Assembly: GCA_030433355.1 (NCBI GenBank)
Contig: JAUIMG010000005.1
Location: 1 to 64,000, forward strand
DNA: 64,000 nt
Direction of reading: 5' to 3'
From: Bacteroidia bacterium
GTDB lineage: Bacteria > Bacteroidota > Bacteroidia > Flavobacteriales_E > Vicingaceae
Every line of letters begins with the position of its first letter. The first letter of the stretch is position 1. The position numbers were made by a program, and so were the translations under genes. The notes beneath the pieces were generated by a model, which was not told the origin of the DNA, did no database searches, and saw only the letters and a list, made by a program, of their open reading frames with translations. Of this stretch, positions 27,380 to 36,382 are shown piece after piece.

Positions 27380-30300
27380 ATGAAAAGATTTTACGCATTT
27401 CTTCTAAGTTTTATTGCCTTAGGAGCGGTGGCTCAAAACACTTTCTATACCCAATCGTTTGAAACAACTACGGGTTACAGCTTTCCAAATGGATCTGGCG
27501 TTGGAACAAACACACAAGACTTTTTTGATAGAACAGATTCTGCAGGAGCTCCACCACAAGAAATATTCACTTACAACTCTTTTGATGGTAGCTTTTTCAT
27601 TGCTGCTGAAGACATTGATGGAGCTATTGCTTCTTCTGTAGGAGAAGTTTATATTGATAATATTAATATCTCAGGCAGAAGTTCATTACAGTTTACTGCT
27701 GCCTTTGCTTCTGGAACTAACATTGATATCGATGAGCTAGGAGACTCTATTTCTGTTGCAGTAAGAATTGACAATGGAAATTGGTTTGTGATTGGCAGGT
27801 TTGAAGCAGACTCTTCAACTTTTACGAGTACTTCAGGCCCTTTTAATGGCCAATTTGCTGAAGACACCAATGGAGACGGTTATGGAGATGGCACTAGATT
27901 AGATGGCACTTTTACAGATTTTAGTTGGGCAATTCCAGGGTCAGGAGATTCTTTAGACATTAGGATACGTATTAATTTAGATGCTGGTGATGAAGAAGCT
28001 GCTTTTGATAACATTCGAATTTCAGGTAACTCAACCACTAGCTCCTCAAACTATAAATTGCAAATACTACATGCTTCTGATTTAGAAGGAGGCGTTGATG
28101 CTATTACTAGAGCTAAATTTTTTGCTGCTATTGTAGATACTTTAGAAGAAGAATATGCAAATTCTATTACTGTTTCAGCTGGAGACAACTACATTCCAGG
28201 TCCATTTTTTAATGCAGCAGGAGATTTGGCTACATTTAGAACTGGTGGAGTGTTCAATAATGTTTACAATAGACATTTTGGAGTTACCTCTTATGACGGA
28301 TTAAGAGAAGCGCCCGGTAGAGCAGACATTACAATAATGAATATCATTGGTTTTGATGCTTCAGCAATGGGAAACCACGAATTTGATGCAGGTTTAGATG
28401 CCATAGAGCAAATAATTGAAGAGGATTTTAGAACACCAAATGGCCCGGCAGCTGACAGATGGACAGGTGCTCAATTCCCATATCTAAGCTCTAATTTAGA
28501 CTTTAGTGCAAGTGGAGACCTAGGAAACTTATTTTCCCAATCAGTAAAAGAAAATACAGAGTTTGTTTCAGGACCTAATGAATCAACAATAGGCAATGCT
28601 TCTATCAGTAAAATAGCTGCTGCAACCTATATAAGCAGAGGTGGAGAAAAAATAGGGATTATTGGTGCAACTACCCCTTTACTAACCTCTATTTCATCCC
28701 CTGAAGAAGTTACTGTTCAAGGGCCAACTTCAAATGATATGGTTCAATTGGCCACAGAAATTCAACCTTGGATAGATTCATTAGCTAATAATCATGGCAT
28801 CAACAAAATTATACTACTAACACATTTGCAGCAAATTCAGTTGGAAGAGCAGTTAGCAGGTCTTTTGAGTGGTGTGGATATTATTGTTGCCGGCGGTTCG
28901 GACGCTATCTTGGCAAATAATCAGCGTTTAGCTTCTGGTGCAACTATTTATAAATCTTATCCAATATTAACTCCTAATGCCGATAGTGATACTTGTGCTA
29001 TTGTTAGTACAGATGGTGAGTATAGTTATGTAGGTCGATTGGTTGCAGAATTCGACTCAAGTGGTGTTTTGATTCCATCTTCGATCAATCCGACAGAAAG
29101 CGGGCCATACATAGCTGACTCTATAACTGTGGGTAACGTTTGGGGTAACTACAGCAGTGCTTTTGCAAATCCAAATGGTAAAGCAGCACTAGTTGATTCT
29201 GTTACTACTGCCGTTAGTAGTGTTGTAATTGCAAAAGATGGTAATATTCTAGGAAAATCTGATGTTTATCTGAATGGAGAAAGAGCTTCTGTTAGAACAG
29301 AAGAAACTAACTTAGGTAACTTAAGTGCAGATGCTAACTTAGCAGAAGCTCAAAAAGTTGACCCTACTGTAAAAGTTTCTATCAAAAATGGTGGTGGCAT
29401 AAGAGCAGCAATTGGAGAAGTAAGAGAAGTTTCCCCGGCTGTTTATGAATTCTTACCTCCTCAAGCCAACCCACTTTCAGGTAAACTAGATGGAGAGATA
29501 AGTCAATTAGATATTGAAAACTCATTGAGGTTTAATAATCTTTTATCTACACTTGATTTAACAGCTACAGGTTTAAAAGCAATCTTAGAGCATGGGGTTG
29601 CAGCTACAGCTCCGGGGCAAACACCTGGGCAATTTGCTCAAGTAGGAGGCATTCAATTCTCTTATGATTCTTCTAAAGCTGCAGGAAGCAGAATTCAGAG
29701 TGCTGTAATTATTGACTTAAATGGAACTGTTACTGATACTTTAGTAAAAAGTGGAGCCGTTTTCGGAAATCCTAATAGAGTTATTAGGGCTGTTACCTTA
29801 AACTTTTTAGCAGGAGGTGGAGATAGTTATCCATTTAATACTTTAGGCTCAAATAGAGTTGACTTAGATACTGTTTCAACATTAGGAGCAGGAGCTTCAA
29901 CATTTGCTCCAGCAGGTTCTGAGCAAGATGCTTTAGCAGAATATCTTCTAGCTAATTATACTATCAATCCATACAATAATGAAGATACCGAAATTGAATT
30001 AGATACAAGAATTCAAAACTTAGGTGCAAGAGCAGATAATTTATTTGGAACTGCAGTAAAATTTGCTGAGTCAAGAGTAACCGTAGGAGAAGCAGTTGGA
30101 ACTATCAGTATAAAAATACCATATAATAACGCTAGTGACTCTAATCAAATAATAAGTGTTGCTGCTTTAAGCATTAGTACAGCTGATGGTAACGATTATA
30201 GCCTTGCTTCTTCTAGCGATACTGCTTTTGCAAATACTAGCGACACCATTACTATTGTAACCACAATTGTTAATGATAATTTGAGTGAAAATGATGAAAT

Positions 30301-32161
30301 TATCTTTATGGAAATTCAAGAAAGCTTGAATTATTTCTTCGAAGATGAAGAAGATCAGTACACGATTGTATTTATTCAAGACAATGACAATTTTGGACCA
30401 ACAGCTACTGAGACTATTAAGTTAAATGCTCTAACAAGCTATCAAGGATTAGTGAACGCAGGTAGCACAGAAATAATTGATTACGACCCCGTTTCTCAGA
30501 GGTTGTTCGTAACCAATGCTACTAATGATCGTTTTGAAATTCTTGATTTTAGTAATCCAAATGCCATTAGCAGAATTGACTCTATAGACATTTCAAACTT
30601 TGGTGCAATCAATAGTTTAAGCGTTTATTCAGGAGGAACAAGTCCTGTAATTGCAGTAGCCATAGAAGACTCTACAACTATGGGAGCTGGAACTGTGGCT
30701 TTCTATGATACAAGTGGAACTTTTATAAGTAGTGTTAAAGTTGGTGTTTTACCCGATATGGTAACATTTACTCCTAATGGGAATAAAGTAGTTGTAGCTT
30801 GTGAAGGAGAGCCTAGCGATGATTACACTATGGATCCTGAAGGTTCTATTGCTATTATTGATGTTTCAGGCGGTATAGCAAATTTAACTAACAGCAATGT
30901 AACTATTCTTGATTTCACTTCTTTCAACAGCCAAGAAGCAGCTTTAAAAGCACAAGGAGTAAGAATATTTGGCCCCGGAGCTACTGTAGCTCAAGATATG
31001 GAGCCAGAATATGTTACCATTTCTTCAGATAACACAACTGCTTATGTTGCTTGCCAAGAAAATAACGCTTTAGTAGTAGTAAACTTAACTACAAACAGCA
31101 TTAGCTCTATTTTACCTTTAGGCTGGAAGGACCACTCCCTAGCAGGCAATGGTTTAGATAGCGATAGAAGAAGTGGTGAGATTACGATTGCTCAAGCGCC
31201 TTTTAGAGGTTTCTACATGCCAGATGCAATAGCAAACTATACCGTTGGTGGCATAAATTATATAGTTTCGGCAAATGAAGGAGATAGCAGAGATTATAAT
31301 GGCTTTAGCGAAGAAGATCGATTAGATGACCTTGTATTAGATGCTGACAGTTTCCCTTATGCAGAACAATTATTTGAAGCATATGGAGATATCAACGTTA
31401 CTCTAGCCAATGGAGATATTGATAATGATGGAGAATATGAGCATATTTATACCTACGGTGCAAGATCTTTCTCTATCTGGAATGGAACTACAGGCGCTCT
31501 AGTATATGATAGCGGAGATGATTTTGAGTACATTATTAGAAATCACCCAGAATACTTTAAATTGTTTAATGTAACGGATGATGATAATGTAATTAAAAAT
31601 AGAAGTGACGATAAAGGACCAGAGCCAGAAGCCGTGGTAGTTGCCAATATTAATAGCAGAGAGTATGCCTTTGTTGGAATGGAAAGAGCTGGTGGCGTAA
31701 TGGTATATGATGTTACTAATCCAAACTCTCCAATATTTGTGGACATTAATATACCAAGAGACACAGCAGATGGAAGTGGAGATCAAGCTCCTGAAGGATT
31801 AGTATTTATTTCTAAAGCAGATAGCCCAACGAACAAAATGTATTTAATTGCAGCGTGCGAGGAGAGTAATACATTGAGTGTATGGGAAGTAAATGATACC
31901 TTGGTTGGTTTAGCGGAAAATAAAGAGAAGATTTCTAACTTAAATGTATTTCCTAATCCTGCTAATGATCGAGTAATTGTTTCAGCTGATGAGCAAATTG
32001 AAATGATTGAAATATATGATTTGAGCGGAAGAGCTGTTCAAATTATAGAAAAACCAAATCAAATACAAATAATAAATGTGACTTCCCTCTCTCCAAATAT
32101 GTATTTACTAAGAATACATACTGCTAATGGCATTGAAACACGAAAACTACAGATTCAATAA
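27380..32161 (+). CDS. Secreted 5'-nucleotidase / choice-of-anchor-I fusion, T9SS cargo
   Basis: Giant exported protein of 1593 residues. It has a signal peptide 1-19, then an N-terminal beta-rich domain (about 20-215). A UshA-like metallophosphoesterase (about 225-560) shows LQILHASDLEGG, VSAGDNYIPGPFF, AMGNHEFDAG and LLTHLQQ. The 5'-nucleotidase C-terminal domain (about 600-870) shows NGGGIRAAIG and LNFLAGGGDSYPF. A Calx-beta-like domain (about 895-1005) precedes the choice-of-anchor-I propeller (about 1010-1500; VACEGEPSDDYTMDPEG, FYMPDAIANY, VSANEGDSRDYNGF). A T9SS type A sorting domain ends it (NVFPNPANDRVIV to KLQIQ). It probably releases phosphate or nucleosides from extracellular nucleotides. 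Confidence 0.9.
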   Translation: MKRFYAFLLSFIALGAVAQNTFYTQSFETTTGYSFPNGSGVGTNTQDFFDRTDSAGAPPQEIFTYNSFDGSFFIAAEDIDGAIASSVGEVYIDNINISGRSSLQFTAAFASGTNIDIDELGDSISVAVRIDNGNWFVIGRFEADSSTFTSTSGPFNGQFAEDTNGDGYGDGTRLDGTFTDFSWAIPGSGDSLDIRIRINLDAGDEEAAFDNIRISGNSTTSSSNYKLQILHASDLEGGVDAITRAKFFAAIVDTLEEEYANSITVSAGDNYIPGPFFNAAGDLATFRTGGVFNNVYNRHFGVTSYDGLREAPGRADITIMNIIGFDASAMGNHEFDAGLDAIEQIIEEDFRTPNGPAADRWTGAQFPYLSSNLDFSASGDLGNLFSQSVKENTEFVSGPNESTIGNASISKIAAATYISRGGEKIGIIGATTPLLTSISSPEEVTVQGPTSNDMVQLATEIQPWIDSLANNHGINKIILLTHLQQIQLEEQLAGLLSGVDIIVAGGSDAILANNQRLASGATIYKSYPILTPNADSDTCAIVSTDGEYSYVGRLVAEFDSSGVLIPSSINPTESGPYIADSITVGNVWGNYSSAFANPNGKAALVDSVTTAVSSVVIAKDGNILGKSDVYLNGERASVRTEETNLGNLSADANLAEAQKVDPTVKVSIKNGGGIRAAIGEVREVSPAVYEFLPPQANPLSGKLDGEISQLDIENSLRFNNLLSTLDLTATGLKAILEHGVAATAPGQTPGQFAQVGGIQFSYDSSKAAGSRIQSAVIIDLNGTVTDTLVKSGAVFGNPNRVIRAVTLNFLAGGGDSYPFNTLGSNRVDLDTVSTLGAGASTFAPAGSEQDALAEYLLANYTINPYNNEDTEIELDTRIQNLGARADNLFGTAVKFAESRVTVGEAVGTISIKIPYNNASDSNQIISVAALSISTADGNDYSLASSSDTAFANTSDTITIVTTIVNDNLSENDEIIFMEIQESLNYFFEDEEDQYTIVFIQDNDNFGPTATETIKLNALTSYQGLVNAGSTEIIDYDPVSQRLFVTNATNDRFEILDFSNPNAISRIDSIDISNFGAINSLSVYSGGTSPVIAVAIEDSTTMGAGTVAFYDTSGTFISSVKVGVLPDMVTFTPNGNKVVVACEGEPSDDYTMDPEGSIAIIDVSGGIANLTNSNVTILDFTSFNSQEAALKAQGVRIFGPGATVAQDMEPEYVTISSDNTTAYVACQENNALVVVNLTTNSISSILPLGWKDHSLAGNGLDSDRRSGEITIAQAPFRGFYMPDAIANYTVGGINYIVSANEGDSRDYNGFSEEDRLDDLVLDADSFPYAEQLFEAYGDINVTLANGDIDNDGEYEHIYTYGARSFSIWNGTTGALVYDSGDDFEYIIRNHPEYFKLFNVTDDDNVIKNRSDDKGPEPEAVVVANINSREYAFVGMERAGGVMVYDVTNPNSPIFVDINIPRDTADGSGDQAPEGLVFISKADSPTNKMYLIAACEESNTLSVWEVNDTLVGLAENKEKISNLNVFPNPANDRVIVSADEQIEMIEIYDLSGRAVQIIEKPNQIQIINVTSLSPNMYLLRIHTANGIETRKLQIQ

Positions 32162-32181
32162 AGATGCTGAGTAAATAGCAG

Positions 32182-32216
32182 ACCCCCCACGCTTGAAGCG
32201 TGGGGGGTTTATTTTT
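32182..32216 (+). terminator. Strong rho-independent terminator
   Basis: ACCCCCCACGC pairs perfectly with GCGTGGGGGGT around a TTGAA loop, followed by TTTATTTTTT. It is 21 bases after the stop of the 27380 gene. It may also act on the convergent RidA transcript, though no U-run is present in that direction. Confidence 0.92.
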
Positions 32217-32220
32217 TAAA

Positions 32221-32637
32221 TTATATAGTAGCGATTACCTTTAATTCAATACCAATAGGTGTTGGTAAACTTTTAATTTCTAAGGTAGTTCTGCAAGGTT
32301 GATTATCCTTAAAAAATTCTGCGTACAAACGATTATACGTTTTGAAATCGTCTTTCATATTGGTCAGAAAAACGGTAACGTCAACTACATTTTCCCATTT
32401 CGCTCCTGCTTCTTCTACGATGGTTTTTACATTATTGAAAACGGAGATGCATTGCTTTTCAATATCATAAGAAAGAATATTTCCATTTTCATCTAATTCT
32501 ACTCCAGGAATCTTTTTAGTTCCTCTTTCTCTAGGTCCTACGCCCGATAAGAATAATAAGTTTCCTACTCTTCTCGCATGAGGATAAGCACCTACTGGTT
32601 CTGGTGCTTTATTGGAATCAAACTTTTCACTTGACAT
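32221..32637 (-). CDS. RidA family (YjgF/YER057c/UK114) protein
   Basis: Small trimeric protein related to enamine/imine deaminases that clear reactive intermediates of amino acid metabolism. The family features are GAYPHARRVGNLLFLSGVGP at the N-terminus and the substrate-binding Arg in QPCRTTLEIKSLP, with the conserved Glu in GIELKVIATI. The N-terminal extension and the GPRERG loop place it nearer the aminomuconate-deaminase-like branch than RidA proper, so the substrate may differ. Length 138. It is convergent with the 5'-nucleotidase gene across the terminator and divergent from the exonuclease gene. Confidence 0.88.
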   Translation of the reverse strand: MSSEKFDSNKAPEPVGAYPHARRVGNLLFLSGVGPRERGTKKIPGVELDENGNILSYDIEKQCISVFNNVKTIVEEAGAKWENVVDVTVFLTNMKDDFKTYNRLYAEFFKDNQPCRTTLEIKSLPTPIGIELKVIATI

Positions 32638-32713
32638 GTTAAATCTTTTAAATGAAGCTTCGAAGATATGGTTAAATAAGAAACTATCTTTAATTCAAAA
32701 TGTTTCTTCCGTA

Positions 32714-33706
32714 GTGTCATTATTAAAATTCACCAAAAAAGGTATTTATTGTGAGCAAGCCAAGGTATATATAGATACATGGAAGCCGGTAGATTATGCC
32801 ATCATTACCCATGCTCATGCAGATCATTCAAGAAATGGGAATAAACACTACTTATCAACTTCTCTTTCTAAACCCATCATTCAATATCGATTAGGTAAGG
32901 ATATTTCTATTGAAGGAATAGAATACGGTGAAAAAAGAGTCATTAATGGAGTACAATTCTCCTTTCATCCTGCAGGCCATATTATAGGCTCTGCACAACT
33001 AAGAGTAGAATACAAAGGCGAAGTTTGGGTAGTTTCTGGTGATTACAAATTAGAAAATGACGGTATCTCTACTCCATTTGAAGCTATTCAATGCAATGTT
33101 TTTATAACAGAATGCACCTTTGGCTTACCAGTATTCAAATGGAAAGAACAGCAGATTATTTATAATGAAATAAACGATTGGTGGAAAAAAAATAAAACAG
33201 AAGGGAAAGCCACCATCATCAGTGCTTATTCTTTAGGGAAAGCACAGCGAATTTTAAAGAATATTGATTCTTCTATTGGTCAAATTTATACTCATGGTGC
33301 TATTTACAATACCAATGAAGTCATTCAACATATGGGGATTGATTTATTGGAGACCACTCTAGTTGATGATTCTCAAAAGAAAAAAGACTTTGAAGGGGCA
33401 TTAATTATTGCACCTCCTGCCGCTATTGGGTCTTCTTGGGAGAAACGTTTTCCTATACACGAAACAGGAATTGTATCCGGATGGATGGCTTTGCGAGGAG
33501 CTAGAAGAAGAAGTGCAGTAGATAGAGGATTTGTACTTTCTGACCATGCCGACTGGGAAGGTTTAAACCTAGCTATAAAAGCTACCCAATGTGAGAAAGT
33601 AATCACTACACATGGCTACACCGATATTTTTACACAATGGTTAAATGAACAGGGCATTGAAGCTCAAGTAGAGTCCACAGAATTTGAAGGGGAGGGAAAT
33701 CAATGA
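32714..33706 (+). CDS. Ligase-associated MBL-fold DNA exonuclease
   Basis: Metallo-beta-lactamase/beta-CASP-type nuclease of the four-gene ligase-associated DNA repair set. Metal ligands are in ITHAHADHSRNGN (HxHxDH), AGHIIGSAQ, VSGDYKLENDG, and the later SDHADW and THGY histidines. The family normally begins a few residues before FTKKGIYC, so the GTG at 32714 (MSLLKFTKKGIYCEQA) is preferred. An ATG at 32612 is in frame but overlaps the divergent RidA start and adds 34 unrelated residues. The stop overlaps the ligase start (ATGA), so the pair is coupled. Confidence 0.9.
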   Translation: MSLLKFTKKGIYCEQAKVYIDTWKPVDYAIITHAHADHSRNGNKHYLSTSLSKPIIQYRLGKDISIEGIEYGEKRVINGVQFSFHPAGHIIGSAQLRVEYKGEVWVVSGDYKLENDGISTPFEAIQCNVFITECTFGLPVFKWKEQQIIYNEINDWWKKNKTEGKATIISAYSLGKAQRILKNIDSSIGQIYTHGAIYNTNEVIQHMGIDLLETTLVDDSQKKKDFEGALIIAPPAAIGSSWEKRFPIHETGIVSGWMALRGARRRSAVDRGFVLSDHADWEGLNLAIKATQCEKVITTHGYTDIFTQWLNEQGIEAQVESTEFEGEGNQ

Positions 33707-35292
33707 AAGACTTCATTCACCTATTCACTCAATTAGATCAGACTACCAAGACCAACACCAAGGTTAATGCATTAGTAGATTATTTTAATACGGCTAATGA
33801 TTCTGATAAACTCTGGTGTATTGCGCTGCTTAGTCATCGCAGACCAAAAGGGGTTATAAAAACTGCGCAACTGAGAAATTGGGCTGCAGAAATAGCCAAT
33901 ATTCCTCTTTGGCTTTTTGAAGATACTTATCATATTGTGGGAGACTTGGCAGAGACCCTTGCTTCTGTTCACCCAAATACAGAGCATAAAAGCGATAAAA
34001 ATTTAACAGAGTGGATCAACTTTATTATTGAGATTAAAGCATTAGAAGAAGAGGCTAAAAAGGAGAAAATCCTTTGGGCTTGGAATCAATTAGATCAAAG
34101 TGGCCGTTTCGCTTTCAATAAGCTATTAACCGGAGGTTGGAGAATGGGAGTCTCTCAAAAATTGATGACCAAAGCTCTATCGAAATCAACTGAAATAGAA
34201 GAAAGTACCATTGCGCATCGCTTAATGGGTGATTGGAAAGCGGAAGAAACTACTTTCCACGATTTAATCATGGAACAAAAAGAAGAAGACCTCATTTCAA
34301 AACCTTATCCCTTTTACTTAGCTTATGCTTTAGAGCAAGAGCCAAGCGAATTAGGAGAAGTAGATGATTGGCAAATAGAAAGAAAGTGGGATGGGATAAG
34401 AGCACAATTAATAGTTAGAAAAGATGAAATTTTCATTTGGTCGAGAGGAGAAGAATTGGTTACCCATCAGTTTCCTGAACTTGAAGTGTTAAAAGATATT
34501 CTACCCAATGGAACTGTATTGGATGGGGAAATATTGGTCTATAAAGATGATGAGATTCAGAATTTTAATCTCTTACAATCTCGCTTAGGGAGAAAAACAG
34601 TTTCGAAAAATCAGCTTGAAAATGCTCCCATAATTATAAAGGTATACGACTGTTTAGAGTACAATGGGAAAGATATTAGAGAAACTCCTTTGAATGAAAG
34701 AAGGACAATATTGGAAGACATTTACACCAATTATACAAGTGAGGTATTGCATTTATCTGAATGCTTACAAGCTAAAAATTGGGAAGAAGTAATTGAAGCT
34801 AGAAAAGAATCGAGAGCTACTAAATCTGAAGGCTTGATGATTAAACGAAAAGATTCTACCTATCAGATTGGCAGAAAAAAAGGAGATTGGTGGAAATGGA
34901 AGATAGACCCTCTTTCTATTGATGCCATTTTAATATACGCCATGCAAGGACATGGAAGACGAGCTAATTTATTTACCGATTACACCTTTGCTGTTTGGAA
35001 AGGAGAAGAGTTAGTTCCATTTACAAAAGCATACTCTGGCTTAACGGATAAAGAATTTAAGGAAATAGATAGCTTTGTTAGAAAGAATACCAAAGAGCGA
35101 TTTGGTCCGGTAAGAAGTGTAAATGCAGAACTGGTTTTTGAAATTGCTTTTGAAGGAATTGCTAAGTCTACAAGGCATAAATCAGGAATTTCCTTACGCT
35201 TTCCAAGAATGCTCCGCTGGCGAAAAGACAAACCCAAAGAAGAAGCCAATAGCTTGGAAGATTTAGAAAAATTACTGGAACAATATGGCTAA
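33703..35292 (+). CDS. ATP-dependent DNA ligase (repair cluster type)
   Basis: Seals DNA nicks using ATP. Residues 1-190 form the N-terminal DNA-binding domain. The nucleotidyltransferase core follows, with motif I ERKWDGIRAQ (AMP-accepting Lys228), motif III-like NGTVLDGEILVY, motif IV SEGLMIKRKDSTY and motif V DWWKWKID. The OB-fold is about 420-529 (HGRRANLFTDYTFAVW, LRFPRMLRWRKDKP). Length 529 fits the bacterial LigB/cisplatin-damage-response group. It is coupled to the exonuclease gene by a 4-base overlap. The main replicative ligase LigA is expected elsewhere. Confidence 0.94.
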   Translation: MKDFIHLFTQLDQTTKTNTKVNALVDYFNTANDSDKLWCIALLSHRRPKGVIKTAQLRNWAAEIANIPLWLFEDTYHIVGDLAETLASVHPNTEHKSDKNLTEWINFIIEIKALEEEAKKEKILWAWNQLDQSGRFAFNKLLTGGWRMGVSQKLMTKALSKSTEIEESTIAHRLMGDWKAEETTFHDLIMEQKEEDLISKPYPFYLAYALEQEPSELGEVDDWQIERKWDGIRAQLIVRKDEIFIWSRGEELVTHQFPELEVLKDILPNGTVLDGEILVYKDDEIQNFNLLQSRLGRKTVSKNQLENAPIIIKVYDCLEYNGKDIRETPLNERRTILEDIYTNYTSEVLHLSECLQAKNWEEVIEARKESRATKSEGLMIKRKDSTYQIGRKKGDWWKWKIDPLSIDAILIYAMQGHGRRANLFTDYTFAVWKGEELVPFTKAYSGLTDKEFKEIDSFVRKNTKERFGPVRSVNAELVFEIAFEGIAKSTRHKSGISLRFPRMLRWRKDKPKEEANSLEDLEKLLEQYG

Positions 35293-35346
35293 ATTGCCAA
35301 CAATAAGCCATCTAAATAGTTATTTAAATTATAAACAAAATCAAAC

Positions 35347-36330
35347 ATGGAATACAATAATTTAGGAAAATCAGGATTGCAAATAAGTCGTTTATCTTTA
35401 GGTTCTTGGCTAACCTTTGGAAAACAAATAGGAGATAATATTGCAGAAGAATTAATGGATATAGCTTATGATGCTGGAGTAAACTTTTTTGATAATGCCG
35501 AGATTTACTCCAGGGGAGAATCGGAAAGAGTAATGGGAAAAGTATTGAAGAAAAAAGGCTGGAAAAGAGATTCCTACATCGTTTCATCTAAAGCATTTTT
35601 TGGTGATGGAGGGCAATTACCAACCCAAAAAGGCCTAAATAGGAAGCATTTAGTAGAGGCGTGTGAAGCAGCCATAAAAAGACTGCAAGTGGATTATTTA
35701 GATCTCTTCTTTTGTCATAGGCCTGATAAATCCACCCCAATAGAAGAAACCGTTTGGAGCATGCATAACTTAATCATGCAAGGCAAAATTCTGTACTGGG
35801 GAACTTCTGAATGGAGCGCCCAAGAAATTATGGAAGCGCATATGGTTGCAAAACAATACAATTTGATAGGACCAACTATGGAGCAGCCACAATACAATAT
35901 GTTGCATAGAGAAAAGGTAGAAGTAGAGTACAATCAGATTTATAAAACTGTTGGTTTAGGAACTACCATCTGGTCTCCATTAGCTTCAGGAATCCTATCT
36001 GGAAAATACAATGACGGAATGCCTGAATCTACTCGTTTAAGTATGGATGGCTTAGAATGGTTAAAAGATGCCAATTTAGTAGACGAGAAGCTTCAAAAAG
36101 TAAGAGAGATGACGAAACTAGCTCAAGAAGTTGGTTTAAGTATGCCAAAATTTGCTATCGCTTGGTGCTTGAAAAATCCTAATGTGAGCACAGTTATATT
36201 AGGAGCATCAAAAGCAGCTCAGTTAAAAGAGACTTTAACCACTATGGATGATTTAGATAAATTAACTCCTGAAATATTGGAAAAAGTAGAGGGGATCTTA
36301 GACAATAAACCAGCATTTCCTGCATTTTAA
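35347..36330 (+). CDS. Aldo/keto reductase (potassium-channel beta-subunit type)
   Basis: NADPH-dependent carbonyl reductase with a TIM-barrel fold. The catalytic tetrad is visible: Asp and Tyr in FFDNAEIYSRGESE, Lys in IVSSKAFF and His in DLFFCHRPD. NVSTVILGASKAAQLKE near the C-terminus is the cofactor-binding loop of the Kv-beta/YghZ branch. Length 327. It lies between the repair ligase and helicase genes, 54 bases after the ligase, and is followed by a terminator, so it is probably its own unit. No repair role is known for the family. Confidence 0.93.
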   Translation: MEYNNLGKSGLQISRLSLGSWLTFGKQIGDNIAEELMDIAYDAGVNFFDNAEIYSRGESERVMGKVLKKKGWKRDSYIVSSKAFFGDGGQLPTQKGLNRKHLVEACEAAIKRLQVDYLDLFFCHRPDKSTPIEETVWSMHNLIMQGKILYWGTSEWSAQEIMEAHMVAKQYNLIGPTMEQPQYNMLHREKVEVEYNQIYKTVGLGTTIWSPLASGILSGKYNDGMPESTRLSMDGLEWLKDANLVDEKLQKVREMTKLAQEVGLSMPKFAIAWCLKNPNVSTVILGASKAAQLKETLTTMDDLDKLTPEILEKVEGILDNKPAFPAF

Positions 36331-36336
36331 ATAATT

Positions 36337-36368
36337 AAGGCCTTCTCTTTTCGAGGAGGCTTTTTATT
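36337..36368 (+). terminator. Rho-independent terminator after the aldo/keto reductase gene
   Basis: GCCTTCTC pairs with GAGGAGGC (one G-U) around TTTTC and runs into TTTTTATTTC. It lies just before the helicase gene. Confidence 0.82.
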
Positions 36369-36382
36369 TCTCTAGCTTAGCT

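Noticed and set aside
32612-32713. Longer N-terminus for the MBL exonuclease from an ATG at 32612
   Set aside because: It overlaps the divergent RidA gene and adds residues not typical of the family, which begins just before FTKKGIYC.
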